Source: Peptococcaceae bacterium
GTDB lineage: Bacteria > Bacillota > Desulfitobacteriia > Desulfitobacteriales > Syntrophobotulaceae
Direction of reading: 5' to 3'
Assembly (NCBI GenBank): GCA_012839895.1
Contig: DUML01000049.1
Coordinates: 1 to 50,050 of the forward strand
Length of the DNA stretch: 50,050 nucleotides
Positions 35,718-44,988 of the stretch are shown here, piece after piece (positions within the stretch are counted from its first letter, which is position 1; every line of letters begins with the position of its first letter). A model generated the notes under the pieces. It saw nothing but the letters and a program-made list of their open reading frames with translations. It was not told where the DNA came from and ran no database searches. Position numbers and translations under genes: made by a program.

Positions 35718-37358
35718 ATGCAGAGAAAGATTTTTCTTTTAATAATTATTTTAATCATTGCTTTAGGCGCGGGGTGCGGCAGTTTCAGCCAGGACCTTCC
35801 CCCTGGGCCGGAAACCCATGAAACGGAAACAGCCCTTAAAAATGGGGATGTTGTTGATAACGGCCGGATGGTATACGCCTATCAGCAGGATTTCTATAGG
35901 AACCAGGTTTTAAAGGGAAAAACAGAGATTACACCTGAGCTTATGCTGTTCTTTCAGGACTATTTTTCCAAGAACGGCAATGAGTTGAGACTCCTGCCGG
36001 AGTTTGCCTTTGGCCAAGTGCCGGCTTGGGACGACCTTTCCCATTATATTATTTTCAATGCCCAGGAAGATTTTGTGGACGGTTCCATCAGCGAGGGAAA
36101 TTTTGACCGCCAGGTGAGGAGGTTTTTCGGACCCATCAGGTACACGCCACAAGCCGGTAAAGGCCTTATTCATGAGAATGCCAAGTATACGGTTAGATAT
36201 GGCTCGGATGCCCATGGGTGGGCCATTTACGAATTGACCGGACTAAAAAACAAGGGCAAGATTAATCAGGATCTGGATCGATGGGAAGCGACGATCAGGG
36301 GTTACTTTTTTAATGAACTGGACAGCGACCCCACCGCAGAAGGCTGTTCCAATAACGGCAAAGCAGTCTGGAAAGAAATGAAAAAAGAAGAAAATAAAGG
36401 ACTTACCTACTGGCAGGTGCAAAACAACCTGATATTAAAAGATCCGGGCTCGGTGCTGGAATTGGGCTGCGAATGGACGATTGAGTTTACGGTTAATGAC
36501 CCGGAAGGTGATATTTATTTCACTTACCTCTCTTGCAGCAAAAATCCTAAGGAGGAGCCGGCAACCCGTCGGATACCGTCCGACATGCCGCCCGACATTT
36601 ATTTGTTTAAACAGTATCCCAGCGGTTATGAGTTTATTAGAACTGTTTCCGGTCTGCGGGGCGAAGTGGAAATCACCAACGAACTTCGAGAAAAATTTAA
36701 CCTTTTTGCCCGGGATTACCGCTGGTGCTATCTGCCGGACCTGGACGGGCATGAATCATTTTTCGAGACAGGCGATGGCTATGCCAACTCTCTTGGCTAT
36801 TCCAACTTTGCCGATGCGGTTTTTTATGCTCTGAGTTATTTGCGTTTTCCGGAAAAAGTGAGCGAGCAGACTGTTCAAAGTACCCTTGCGGCCTTATTTG
36901 TAGCCAAAGACGGCGTTCACCGGCCGATGCCCCATCAAGCTTACTTCAAGATAGCGAACTATGCGGATGGTTATTATTCCCCCTGGCCGGAAGGAACGCC
37001 GAATTACGACAGGATGTTTTTCCTGCTTACCGGCCTGAAGGTGGAAGAGCAGGAATCCGGTGAAGTTTATATCACGGTCCGGGCCAAACAGTATTACTTT
37101 GAGGATCCGTCCTATGCGCCGGGCGAAAACGAAAAGTGGCTCAAGGAAAAAGCAAATGAGCTGGGCCTTAGCGATTTGGAAGCTGCAGCCAAGCTCATTG
37201 CCGAAAATAAGATGGATGGCATTAAGGGTGAGAAAGAATACGAAACAACCTTGGTTTATATGTTGAAAGGTACAGTTCCTGAGGATTATGCACCGCGTAT
37301 AGTTTTCAGCCGGAGCCGAAGTATGGAATATGACGAACCCTTTGACAGGCTGAAGTAA
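35718..37358 (+). CDS. Mosaic lipoprotein related to both upstream lipoproteins
   Basis: Lipoprotein of 546 residues with lipobox LGAGC and lipidation at C20. Residues about 35-52 (ETALKNGDVVDNG) resemble the start of the DUF4362 protein. Residues about 52-275 are homologous to the C-terminal domain of the WG-repeat lipoprotein: compare FFQDYFSKNGNELRLLPEF here with FFHDYFSKNNMELRLLPEF there, and both share EWTIEF plus GDIYFTYLSC at the domain end. The remaining 270 residues are not recognised. ATG 35718 has AGGAGGAGG seven bases upstream. It lies 21 bases behind the DUF4362 gene and is probably cotranscribed. Function is unknown. Confidence 0.85.
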   Translation: MQRKIFLLIIILIIALGAGCGSFSQDLPPGPETHETETALKNGDVVDNGRMVYAYQQDFYRNQVLKGKTEITPELMLFFQDYFSKNGNELRLLPEFAFGQVPAWDDLSHYIIFNAQEDFVDGSISEGNFDRQVRRFFGPIRYTPQAGKGLIHENAKYTVRYGSDAHGWAIYELTGLKNKGKINQDLDRWEATIRGYFFNELDSDPTAEGCSNNGKAVWKEMKKEENKGLTYWQVQNNLILKDPGSVLELGCEWTIEFTVNDPEGDIYFTYLSCSKNPKEEPATRRIPSDMPPDIYLFKQYPSGYEFIRTVSGLRGEVEITNELREKFNLFARDYRWCYLPDLDGHESFFETGDGYANSLGYSNFADAVFYALSYLRFPEKVSEQTVQSTLAALFVAKDGVHRPMPHQAYFKIANYADGYYSPWPEGTPNYDRMFFLLTGLKVEEQESGEVYITVRAKQYYFEDPSYAPGENEKWLKEKANELGLSDLEAAAKLIAENKMDGIKGEKEYETTLVYMLKGTVPEDYAPRIVFSRSRSMEYDEPFDRLK

Positions 37359-37405
37359 TCCTGGTCAGGCTAAACCTTCAGAGCTTAATTTCAGTCTGAT
37401 AAGTC

Positions 37406-38782
37406 TTATAAACTGGTTTGAGGGTTATTGATATCATCCACCACGGTTATATTGCTTCGAATCATGCCCATCCAGCAGGTGTAAACAATTTTGCCTGTCT
37501 TGTCGGGTACGAACTCTATAACATTCTTACCGTATTGCAGTTCTTTTGTATAGTTGTATTTAGGGATAATCAGCGGATTATTGCAGCCGTTAAGATTGCC
37601 CTCCTCAACTTCAATGATCCACTTCACAGGGATCCCTTTCTGGACGGTAATTTGGGTGTATCTGCCTGAATCCAGACTGGTAGTGACAACCTGAATATTT
37701 CCCTTGATCGAAGCTATTTCTCCCGGACTGGAAGCGAAAACGGATACCCCGGACAATCCTAGACCTCTGTTCAGCATTATAATACCTAAAACCATTACTA
37801 AAACTGCACTTGTTTTCATCATTTTCCGGGTAAAATTGCCGCTCAGAAAAGAACTGATGGCGCCTAAACCAAACATCAGAGGCACGGTTCCCAAACTGAA
37901 GAAAAACATCGCAGTCGCACCGGCAATAATACTGCCGGTACCCAGGGCATAAAGCTGCATAGCCTGTAAAGGCCCGCAAGGCATCAGCCCATTTAAGAGC
38001 CCGACGATAAAAGGCCCTCTTGACGCCTTCTCACCGGCAAGCCTGCCGAAAATCTTAGGCATTCGCGGATTAAGCCTTTTTAAAGCCGGAAAAACATTAA
38101 GCATATTTAAGCCCATAATCACCATCATAATCCCGGCAAAAATGGCGACAATTCCCTTGGCCCAGCCGGATAAGCTGATAACCGACCCCAGACCCCCGAC
38201 TATCCCGCCGACTAGGGTATAGGATATCACCCGTCCGGAATTATATAAAAAACTAGGTTTTAATTTGGCGATGTTTTTACTGTCACTGCCAATCTTACCT
38301 GTGACACATTGGGATAGATTGATTCCCCCGCACATAGCGACACAGTGGAGAGAAGTCAGCAAGCCTACGACAAAGAGTATACCATACCCCATGTTTTGGC
38401 TGATTTCTGGTAGGAAATCAATCCCCATACTCCGCAGGGCCTGGTAAACTAAATAAATAATATAAATAATTGTGCCTATCACTAATAAAGATTGGAAATC
38501 AATATTGTCATCGGTAACCTTCTTATTTCTGCTGTTAAGCTTTTGCGGATTTCTTATTACTTCATAACCTAATTTCTCGATGGTTTCTATAAGGTTCTTC
38601 TTGGCAACTGATGTAAAATCATAAATCACATCGACTTTTAATCTGCGGTAATCAGCCTGGACTTTTCTAACCCCCGGGATTTTCTTTAAAGCTTTTTGGA
38701 TGATTGTCTCGCAGCTGTTGCAAGTCATCCCATTGACTTGAAATGTTTGGCGCACGTATTTTCCCTTTAAAGTATATCTCAA
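37406..38782 (-). CDS. HMA / UreH-like membrane / cupredoxin fusion protein
   Basis: Probable copper-handling membrane protein of 458 residues. An N-terminal heavy-metal-associated domain carries C21-x2-C24 in NGMTCNSC. After a first membrane segment (about 98-116) comes a multi-helix UreH/TauE-SafE-like domain (about 130-345) with LHCVAMCGG (C147, C151) and LMPCGPLQ (C269). The C-terminus (about 355-458) is cupredoxin-like, with candidate copper ligands C400, C436 and M440 in CWMGM. The start is TTG with AAGGAGG nine bases upstream. It is the last gene of the csoR-copA operon. Automatic naming as a sulfite exporter would be misleading; copper export or delivery to a periplasmic-side site is inferred. 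Confidence 0.85.
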   Translation of the reverse strand: MRYTLKGKYVRQTFQVNGMTCNSCETIIQKALKKIPGVRKVQADYRRLKVDVIYDFTSVAKKNLIETIEKLGYEVIRNPQKLNSRNKKVTDDNIDFQSLLVIGTIIYIIYLVYQALRSMGIDFLPEISQNMGYGILFVVGLLTSLHCVAMCGGINLSQCVTGKIGSDSKNIAKLKPSFLYNSGRVISYTLVGGIVGGLGSVISLSGWAKGIVAIFAGIMMVIMGLNMLNVFPALKRLNPRMPKIFGRLAGEKASRGPFIVGLLNGLMPCGPLQAMQLYALGTGSIIAGATAMFFFSLGTVPLMFGLGAISSFLSGNFTRKMMKTSAVLVMVLGIIMLNRGLGLSGVSVFASSPGEIASIKGNIQVVTTSLDSGRYTQITVQKGIPVKWIIEVEEGNLNGCNNPLIIPKYNYTKELQYGKNVIEFVPDKTGKIVYTCWMGMIRSNITVVDDINNPQTSL

Positions 38783-38830
38783 ATAGTTCTACCTCCTTAG
38801 GAACGGGTAGGTCCAACTGTCTAGAGTACT

Positions 38831-39295
38831 TTAGCTCTTTGACCAATTACTGAAAAGGAATTTCCCTTCTTTAAGCAGCTCTTTGGTTATGGTAATAGTT
38901 GTACCGTCGTCAGTTTTTATTTCGGGCGTTATAGGAATGGGATTGCACCCGCCTTTAATCAACTCCACATTTTCAGGCGCAAATCTATTACCGCAGTTTT
39001 GGCAGACAAGTTCCTTGGTAACAGGATCCTGCTTATAATAACCCCGGCGGGAATTATAGCAGACCTGGCAGGTGTTTAGAGCCGTTCGGACAGTTCCGTC
39101 TTCGGCTTTTAAAGCTAGTACTTCCATATTGGTGCCATCAATGCTAAAAGGATAAAATTTAGCATCGGAGGTAATTTCGCTTTTCAGGATTTTCAGGTCT
39201 CCCTCAAGCTCGGCATAAGCTATATTTTTTCCTTCCCCTTCCCCTTGGGTGAAGAAAAAACCTGCGATGAGTACCAGTAGGATTACCGGAACCAA
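38831..39295 (-). CDS. DUF2318 cysteine-rich membrane-anchored protein
   Basis: Matches DUF2318, function unknown, often found near metal transporters. The 154 residues start with a hydrophobic anchor (1-15). The family's conserved cysteines follow: C76/C79, C98/C101 and C117 in GGCNPI, with GYYKQD between the pairs. They could bind iron, copper or an iron-sulfur cluster. The only available start in frame is TTG 39295, 20 bases after the copA stop and without a good ribosome binding site, so translation may be coupled to copA. Confidence 0.82.
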   Translation of the reverse strand: MVPVILLVLIAGFFFTQGEGEGKNIAYAELEGDLKILKSEITSDAKFYPFSIDGTNMEVLALKAEDGTVRTALNTCQVCYNSRRGYYKQDPVTKELVCQNCGNRFAPENVELIKGGCNPIPITPEIKTDDGTTITITKELLKEGKFLFSNWSKS

Positions 39296-39314
39296 ACTTT
39301 CAAATTTAACAAAT

Positions 39315-41774
39315 TTACCTGATTGCTTTAAAACCTTTTAGCCTTAGAGCGTTAAATACTACTGAAACTGAACTGAGGCTCATGGCCGCTGCTGCGATTA
39401 TGGGGCTTAGGAGCGGTCCGCCAAAGATATATAAAACTCCCATCGCCACCGGTATACCCAAAGAATTATAGGCAAAGGCCCAAAACAGATTTTGCTTGAT
39501 ATTCCTGATGGTGCTTTTACTTAATTGTATGGCAGTAGGCACATCCATCAGGTCACTTCTCATCAGGACAATATCGGCTGATTCCATGGCTACGTCAGTC
39601 CCTGAACCGATGGCTATACCGATATCGGCCTGGGCAAGGGCCGGCGCATCATTGATACCGTCACCAACCATAGCAACTTTGTTACCTTCCTCTTGCAGTT
39701 TCTTAACTTCGTTAGCCTTATCCTGGGGCAGTACTTCGGCCAAAGTTCTATCTATACCCACCTGCTTCGCTATGGCTTCGGCCGTTCTCTTATTATCCCC
39801 TGTAATCATTGCCACTTTAATACCCATTTTGTGCAGCATCTCAATGGCTTTTTTACTGTTCTCCTTAACGGTATCCGCTACGGCGATAATCCCCGCTGCT
39901 TTTTTGTCTATGGCAATATACATAGGGGTCTTGCCTTCCTCAGCCAGCTTATCGGAAGTTTCCTCCAGGTTTTCCAGGGATACCCGGTTTTCCGTCATTA
40001 GCTTTTTATTGCCAAGGAGAATTGTATGGCCTTCTATAACGACTTCAATTCCTTGACCGGGAATAGCTTTGAAAGTGTCCAGTTTCTTTAATTCCAATCC
40101 CTGCTCTTCGGCGCCTTTAACAATGGCTTCGCCAAGAGGGTGTTCTGATCCCTTTTCAGCGGAAGCGGCCAATTGTAATAAATCATTTTGGGTTATACCG
40201 CCCGTAACCACTATATCAGTGACTTTGGGCTTGCCTTCTGTAATAGTGCCTGTCTTATCGAAAACAATTGTTCTAATCTTATGAGCGGTTTCCAAAGCTA
40301 CGCCACTTTTGATTAAGATCCCGTATTCAGCGCCTTTGCCTGTGCCGACCATAATAGCCGTAGGTGTGGCTAATCCTAAAGCACAGGGACAAGCAATAAC
40401 CAGAACTGAGATAAAAATAGTCAAAGCAAATACTGTGGATTCCCCGCCGATGAAGTACCAGGCCAGAGCTGAAACTGTAGCAATTAGAATAACCACCGGG
40501 ACAAAATAGCCCGAGATGACATCAGCCATCTTGGCAATGGGGGCTTTGGATCCCTGGGCCTCTTCCACCAATTTAATAATCTGAGCCAGGACAGTATCCT
40601 TTCCCACCTTAGTGGCTTTATATTTGATATGGCCGTTTTTATTGATACTTGCGCCGATTATTATATCCCCGACATTTTTTTCCACAGGGATACTCTCTCC
40701 TGTCAGCATGGATTCATCAACAGAAGTAGTACCCTCGACCACTTCACCGTCCACCGGCATTTTTTCACCCGGCTTGACAACGATCACATCCCCGACTTCC
40801 ACTTCGTCTATTGGGACAACTTCTTCTTTGCCGTCTTTGATAATAACAGCTGTTTTAGGGGCGAGGCCCATAAGTTTCTTGATAGCTTCCGATGTTTTGC
40901 CTTTGGATACAGCCTCTAGGTATTTGCCAAGGGTTATGAGGGTAATAATTACAGCGGCAGCTTCAAAATATAAATAGTTGGCATACTCGTGATTGCCTTT
41001 GGCGATTTGGACTATAGCAAAAACACCATAAAGAAATCCTGCGGAGGTCCCGATGGCGATAAGTGAATCCATATTGGGACTGCCCTTGAACAAAGTTTTA
41101 AAGCCGACAGTAAAAAATTTATAACCGGTAATTAAAACAGGCAGGACCAAGAGTAATTGAATTAAACCGAAATTCAGGGGATTCAGCATGGGATCTATAA
41201 TTTGAGGCAAATAAAACCCGATAGGCTCTCCGAACATGTGACCCATGGTGATTATCAGGAGTGGTACTGTAAAAACCGCGGATACAATGAATCTTTTCCA
41301 AAGTATCCTGATCTCTTGCTCTTTTCGTTCTTTATCCTTATCAACAGCAGCTTCATCTTCCAGTGCCTTGTAACCCGCTTTTTCTACTGCCTTTCTGATT
41401 TCAGAAAGCCTGATCTGGGAAGGTTCATAGGTAATATTCAATTTTTCCGTTGCAAAATTAACACTCGCCTCTGTTACTCCTTCCAGTTTCCGGACAGCTC
41501 TTTCCACAGCCTTGGCACAGGCTGCACAAGTCATTCCATCGATGCGGAGAGTTTTGCTGACAGCATCGGAAACGACCTTGTAGCCTGCTTTATCTACCGC
41601 AGCCTTAATCTCTTCCAAAGAAACCTTAGTCTCATCGTATTCAATGTTTAGTTTCTCTGAAGCAAAATTCACGTTGGCTGCAGTTACCCCTTCGAGCTTC
41701 CTGACGGCTCTTTCTACGGCTTTAGCACAGGCTGCGCAAGTCATCCCTGAAATCGTCAGTGATTTTGTTGCCAC
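39315..41774 (-). CDS. copA: Copper-exporting P1B-type ATPase
   Basis: Cu(I)-exporting ATPase of 819 residues. There are two N-terminal HMA domains (C13/C16 and C83/C86, both MTCAAC) and a transmembrane metal site CPC at 462-464. It has the TGE motif at 358-360, phosphorylation Asp506 in DKTGT, and the SEHP loop. The last helices have YNSLGIP and MSLSSVSV, typical of the Cu(I) subgroup. The two HMA domains are nearly identical over about 37 residues, which suggests a recent duplication. It follows csoR by 82 bases with no operator or promoter visible in between. Confidence 0.97.
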   Translation of the reverse strand: MATKSLTISGMTCAACAKAVERAVRKLEGVTAANVNFASEKLNIEYDETKVSLEEIKAAVDKAGYKVVSDAVSKTLRIDGMTCAACAKAVERAVRKLEGVTEASVNFATEKLNITYEPSQIRLSEIRKAVEKAGYKALEDEAAVDKDKERKEQEIRILWKRFIVSAVFTVPLLIITMGHMFGEPIGFYLPQIIDPMLNPLNFGLIQLLLVLPVLITGYKFFTVGFKTLFKGSPNMDSLIAIGTSAGFLYGVFAIVQIAKGNHEYANYLYFEAAAVIITLITLGKYLEAVSKGKTSEAIKKLMGLAPKTAVIIKDGKEEVVPIDEVEVGDVIVVKPGEKMPVDGEVVEGTTSVDESMLTGESIPVEKNVGDIIIGASINKNGHIKYKATKVGKDTVLAQIIKLVEEAQGSKAPIAKMADVISGYFVPVVILIATVSALAWYFIGGESTVFALTIFISVLVIACPCALGLATPTAIMVGTGKGAEYGILIKSGVALETAHKIRTIVFDKTGTITEGKPKVTDIVVTGGITQNDLLQLAASAEKGSEHPLGEAIVKGAEEQGLELKKLDTFKAIPGQGIEVVIEGHTILLGNKKLMTENRVSLENLEETSDKLAEEGKTPMYIAIDKKAAGIIAVADTVKENSKKAIEMLHKMGIKVAMITGDNKRTAEAIAKQVGIDRTLAEVLPQDKANEVKKLQEEGNKVAMVGDGINDAPALAQADIGIAIGSGTDVAMESADIVLMRSDLMDVPTAIQLSKSTIRNIKQNLFWAFAYNSLGIPVAMGVLYIFGGPLLSPIIAAAAMSLSSVSVVFNALRLKGFKAIR

Positions 41775-41856
41775 TTTTATTCCCCCTAAATGCTAAATAC
41801 AATTTTCTTCAGGGCAATTCCGAATAATAATTTTCACGATTTAAGTTAAAAGCCGG

Positions 41857-42123
41857 TTATTTATTTATAACTTTAGCCAGGATGTCAATTATTTCTTCTA
41901 TTTTTTTACTGCCGTTGCCCTGCTCAAAAGCCTCAGTGACACAGTGCTCCATATGTTGTTTTAGAATAAGCAGATTGGCTTTTTTAAGGAGCGATTGGGC
42001 AGCAATAATTTGATTGGAAATATCCATACAGTATCTATCTTCTTCCAGCATTCTAATTATTGCTTCTATTTGTCCTTTCGCAGTTTTCAAAACCTGTAAA
42101 GCTTGTTGACGTTGGTCATTCAC
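41857..42123 (-). CDS. csoR: Copper-sensing repressor CsoR
   Basis: Helical DUF156-family repressor that releases DNA on binding Cu(I). From the GTG at 42123 it has 88 residues, and the Cu ligands are C32, H57 and C61, with the spacing of the known CsoR triad. The nickel/cobalt or formaldehyde types differ at these positions. GTG 42123 is supported by AGGAGGG just upstream; an in-frame ATG at 42156 lies inside the operator palindrome and has no site. It is the first gene of the copA operon and most likely represses its own promoter. Confidence 0.93.
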   Translation of the reverse strand: MNDQRQQALQVLKTAKGQIEAIIRMLEEDRYCMDISNQIIAAQSLLKKANLLILKQHMEHCVTEAFEQGNGSKKIEEIIDILAKVINK

Positions 42124-42146
42124 CTGTAACCCTCCTGTTAGCAGTT

Positions 42147-42166
42147 CCCTCCCCATACGGGGAGGG
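42147..42166 (-). promoter_or_regulatory. CsoR operator palindrome
   Basis: A perfect 8-base inverted repeat, CCCTCCCC, ATAC, GGGGAGGG. The C-run/four bases/G-run layout is that of known CsoR boxes. It lies just downstream of the csoR -10 box, around positions +4 to +23. Confidence 0.75.
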
Positions 42167-42176
42167 GGATGATCTG

Positions 42177-42205
42177 ATAATAATATGCTTTTCCTGGTAT
42201 GTCAA
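42177..42205 (-). promoter_or_regulatory. Sigma-A promoter of the csoR-copA operon
   Basis: On the minus strand, TTGACA (42205-42200), a 17-base spacer and TATTAT (42182-42177). This is near consensus and directly abuts the CsoR palindrome. Confidence 0.85.
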
Positions 42206-42237
42206 CCTTCCAGTGATTACTGTTATTATTTACTATT

Positions 42238-42342
42238 TTATCTATAATTCTTAGAATATTTTACTAATCTAGCGCTTAAATTTTTCTTAAGCAGATTTAG
42301 TTTTTGATCTAAAGTTAATTTCTCACTGTTTGGCAAATCCAT
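42238..42342 (-). CDS. Possible small 34-residue protein
   Basis: A minus-strand reading frame from ATG 42342 to TAA 42238, with GAGG seven bases upstream; an earlier ATG at 42357 would give 39 residues. The product is polar and helical, with Lys/Leu-rich heptad-like spacing (LDQKLNLLKKNL). It lies directly upstream of the csoR promoter in an otherwise empty AT-rich stretch. I do not recognise it, and it may be chance. Confidence 0.25.
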   Translation of the reverse strand: MDLPNSEKLTLDQKLNLLKKNLSARLVKYSKNYR

Positions 42343-42562
42343 TGATTTTCCTCTCATGATTCTAACGTCTGGATCGTTCAACAACTTATTCTCTACTATT
42401 ATTTCAGTGATTTTATTTCAAAATAATGAAATACATTATGCTATAAAATATCAAAAAATTTATAGTTTCATATTCTAAAAGCTTTTGTTCAACAAAAAGC
42501 GGAAGCTCGTGTCAGGATTAAAAAATTTGGCGTCAGCAGTAAAATAAATTTTTTATCAAAGT

Positions 42563-42600
42563 ATTTCATATCAAGAATTACTTGATTTATGATATGAAAT
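42563..42600. promoter_or_regulatory. Inverted repeat upstream of the atp operon
   Basis: ATTTCATATCA at 42563-42573 is perfectly complementary to TGATATGAAAT at 42590-42600, 16 bases apart. It could be a regulator site or an RNA hairpin; no T-run follows. Confidence 0.4.
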
Positions 42601-42708
42601 GTTAGAAAATTATATCAATAGTGATAAAATGAAAATTAAAAAAAGATTTAAAACCTTGGAGGAATTCAGAAAATTTTGGCGAATAATTATGAGATTGAGG
42701 GGATTCCT

Positions 42709-42942
42709 GTGGCTGACCTGAACAACCATAAATGGATTAAGTATATGGCTTGGGGATCAACAGTGGCAACTGCCTTGGCTGGTCTGGTAGGTGGAGGATA
42801 CTACCTTGGGAACTATCTTGATTCCCGCTGGGGTACCGACCCCTGGTTGAAAATTGGCTTAATGTTGGTCGGAGTTGTTTTAGGCATTGCTTATCTGATT
42901 ATATCATTAAGCAAAATGGGAAAATCTAACGATGAATCTTAA
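42709..42942 (+). CDS. atpZ: AtpZ/ATP synthase gene 1-type small membrane protein
   Basis: Small two-helix membrane protein (segments about 15-36 and 46-68) of the AtpZ family that often precedes atpI and is thought to help magnesium or calcium supply or rotor assembly. From GTG 42709, with GAGGGG six bases upstream, it has 77 residues. A longer form from TTG 42676 has a GGAGGA site but at 12 bases, so the start is uncertain. It overlaps atpI by 11 bases. Confidence 0.8.
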   Translation: MADLNNHKWIKYMAWGSTVATALAGLVGGGYYLGNYLDSRWGTDPWLKIGLMLVGVVLGIAYLIISLSKMGKSNDES

Positions 42943-43291
42943 AACTGCATTAATGCTCTGGGGTTTTGTATCTTTGCCAATTTTCCTCGGTATAGCCTTG
43001 ACCGCAAATTATGTTTGGTATGGCTTCTTGATTGGTTTTAGTGCCGGCCTTTTTAATATACTTTGGTTGTTTAGGGATGCTTCTAAGGCGATTCATCAAG
43101 ATTTACCCATGGCCCTTCGGATCTATTATAAGAGTCTATTTTCCAGACTTGGGATGATTACCTTAGTGGTGGCTACCATCGGCAGATTCCAGCCCGAATG
43201 GCTGTTTTCTTTAGCCCTGGGGATTGCTGGAGGTGTTATTATACCTCTTATTATAGCAATAAGTAACCAGCTAAGAAGTGGAAGGGGGTGA
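42932..43291 (+). CDS. atpI: ATP synthase subunit I
   Basis: Membrane protein of 119 residues with four hydrophobic segments, fitting the ATP synthase subunit I family implicated in c-ring assembly. ATG 42932 lies within the end of atpZ, so translation is coupled. It is followed eight bases later by atpB. Confidence 0.85.
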   Translation: MNLKTALMLWGFVSLPIFLGIALTANYVWYGFLIGFSAGLFNILWLFRDASKAIHQDLPMALRIYYKSLFSRLGMITLVVATIGRFQPEWLFSLALGIAGGVIIPLIIAISNQLRSGRG

Positions 43292-43298
43292 GCAATGA

Positions 43299-44042
43299 AT
43301 GCATGAAATAATTCTCTGGCACGTGGGCAATGGAACAGTGCATGCCAGGACATTGGTAATGACTTGGCTTACTATGGCCCTCCTGCTGATCTTTGTCTTT
43401 CTTGGGGTGCGTAACCTGACAAGCGGCAAGCCAGGGAAACTACAAAATGTTTTGGAATGGGTGGTTGACTTTGTTAAGGGACTGATATCCGGCAATATGG
43501 ATGATTACCGAAAAGGTGCTTCTTTATTATCTTATTTAGTATCTTTAATAATGTTTATTTTCTTCTCCAATATGCTGGGTCTGATCCCTAATTTCGTGGC
43601 ACCACTCTTTACCAACGTGGAATTTGCCAAATTGAATCAGATTTTCCACGGGGCGGTACTGCAATCACCAACTGCAGATATAAACACAACGTTAGCTTTG
43701 GCAACTTTAACAATAATATTGGTTATAGCTTTTGGCGTAAAATTCAAAGGAGCAAGTTATTTCCACCACTTTATTGAACCGCACCCAGTTTTCCTGCCAA
43801 TTCACTTGATCGATATTTTGGCTAAGCCTATGACCCTGGCTTTCCGTCTATTTGGGAATATTTATGCCGGGGAGGTTTTAATTGCGGTAATCTTAATGTT
43901 ACCGGGTATTTATGTTTTTGGTGGGGTTTTGCCCATGCCGATTTGGCTGGGATTTAGTATCTTTATTGGTGCAATCCAGTCCTTTGTTTTTACAGTCTTA
44001 ACAATTGCCTATATTGCCCAGGCTGTTGCCGAGGAACATTAA
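43299..44042 (+). CDS. atpB: ATP synthase subunit a
   Basis: Fo stator subunit forming the ion half-channels next to the c-ring. It has 247 residues and five to six membrane helices. The essential arginine is in KPMTLAFRLFGNIYAGE, followed by the conserved C-terminal helix with AIQSFVFTVLTIAYI. The nearby ATG at 43295 runs straight into a stop, so ATG 43299 is correct; AAGGGGGTG lies upstream. Confidence 0.95.
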   Translation: MHEIILWHVGNGTVHARTLVMTWLTMALLLIFVFLGVRNLTSGKPGKLQNVLEWVVDFVKGLISGNMDDYRKGASLLSYLVSLIMFIFFSNMLGLIPNFVAPLFTNVEFAKLNQIFHGAVLQSPTADINTTLALATLTIILVIAFGVKFKGASYFHHFIEPHPVFLPIHLIDILAKPMTLAFRLFGNIYAGEVLIAVILMLPGIYVFGGVLPMPIWLGFSIFIGAIQSFVFTVLTIAYIAQAVAEEH

Positions 44043-44107
44043 AACTGAATAGCTATTAAACCTTAATAGTAGATAGCATAATTTAACTTAGTAAATTTTT
44101 AATATAA

Positions 44108-44368
<261 letters not shown>

Positions 44369-44437
44369 GATTAACCTTAAGAGCAAAACTATAAAACGTA
44401 ATTTTAACACTTTGCTTAGAGAGGAGGGGAGGACCGC

Positions 44438-44988
44438 TTGAATCCCTTCGGAATTGGCTTAACCTATACAATTGCCTCGGCGGCAGCCGGAGGCGGCGGA
44501 GATAATCCTATTGCTTTAGACTACACTTACTTTGCCCAGATCTTATCCTTTCTGGTCTTAGTATGGATTCTTAAAAAGTTTGCCTGGAAGCCTTTGATGA
44601 ACGTGATGGAAAAACGTCGCCAGTTCATCGAAGATAATTTGACTTTTGCTGAACGCGAGCGCCAAGAGGCTGAGAGAATCAAGCAGGAATATCAGTCTGA
44701 ATTGATTAAAGCTCGCACGGAGGCTCAAGCAATTGTCGAGAAGGCTAGCAAACAAAGCGAAGAACGCGCGGCCGAAATACTCTCCGCAGCACGCCAGGAA
44801 GCTGAGAAGATGAAACAAGCCGCCCTTGCTGAAATTGAGCGGGAACGGGATAAAGCTGTTGCCGAAGTTCGAGCTCAGGTTATTGACCTTTCGGTAGCCG
44901 TGGCGGAAAAGATTTTGCGACAAAAACTAGATATGCGGGGTCAGGAGGCACTCATCGACCAATTTATTCAAGAGGTGGGGGATAGGCC

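Larger units (their letters stand above)
42206..42708. other. Long AT-rich spacer between the copper and ATP synthase operons
   Basis: Apart from the possible small ORF at 42238-42342, this stretch holds several ATTTCA/TGAAAT inverted pairs. The best is an 11-base perfect inverted repeat at 42563-42573 and 42590-42600 (ATTTCATATCA). A weak promoter candidate for the atp operon is TTGATT 42582-42587 with GAAAAT 42605-42610. No conserved gene was seen. Confidence 0.5.

Noticed and set aside
37406-38782. Sulfite exporter assignment for the TauE/SafE-like protein
   Set aside because: HMA and cupredoxin-like parts with copper-type cysteines, and the csoR-copA operon context, point to copper instead.
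39496-40056. Plus-strand ORF of 186 residues opposite copA
   Set aside because: Ser/Ile-rich antisense frame of the ATPase domain; copA has all its motifs on the other strand.
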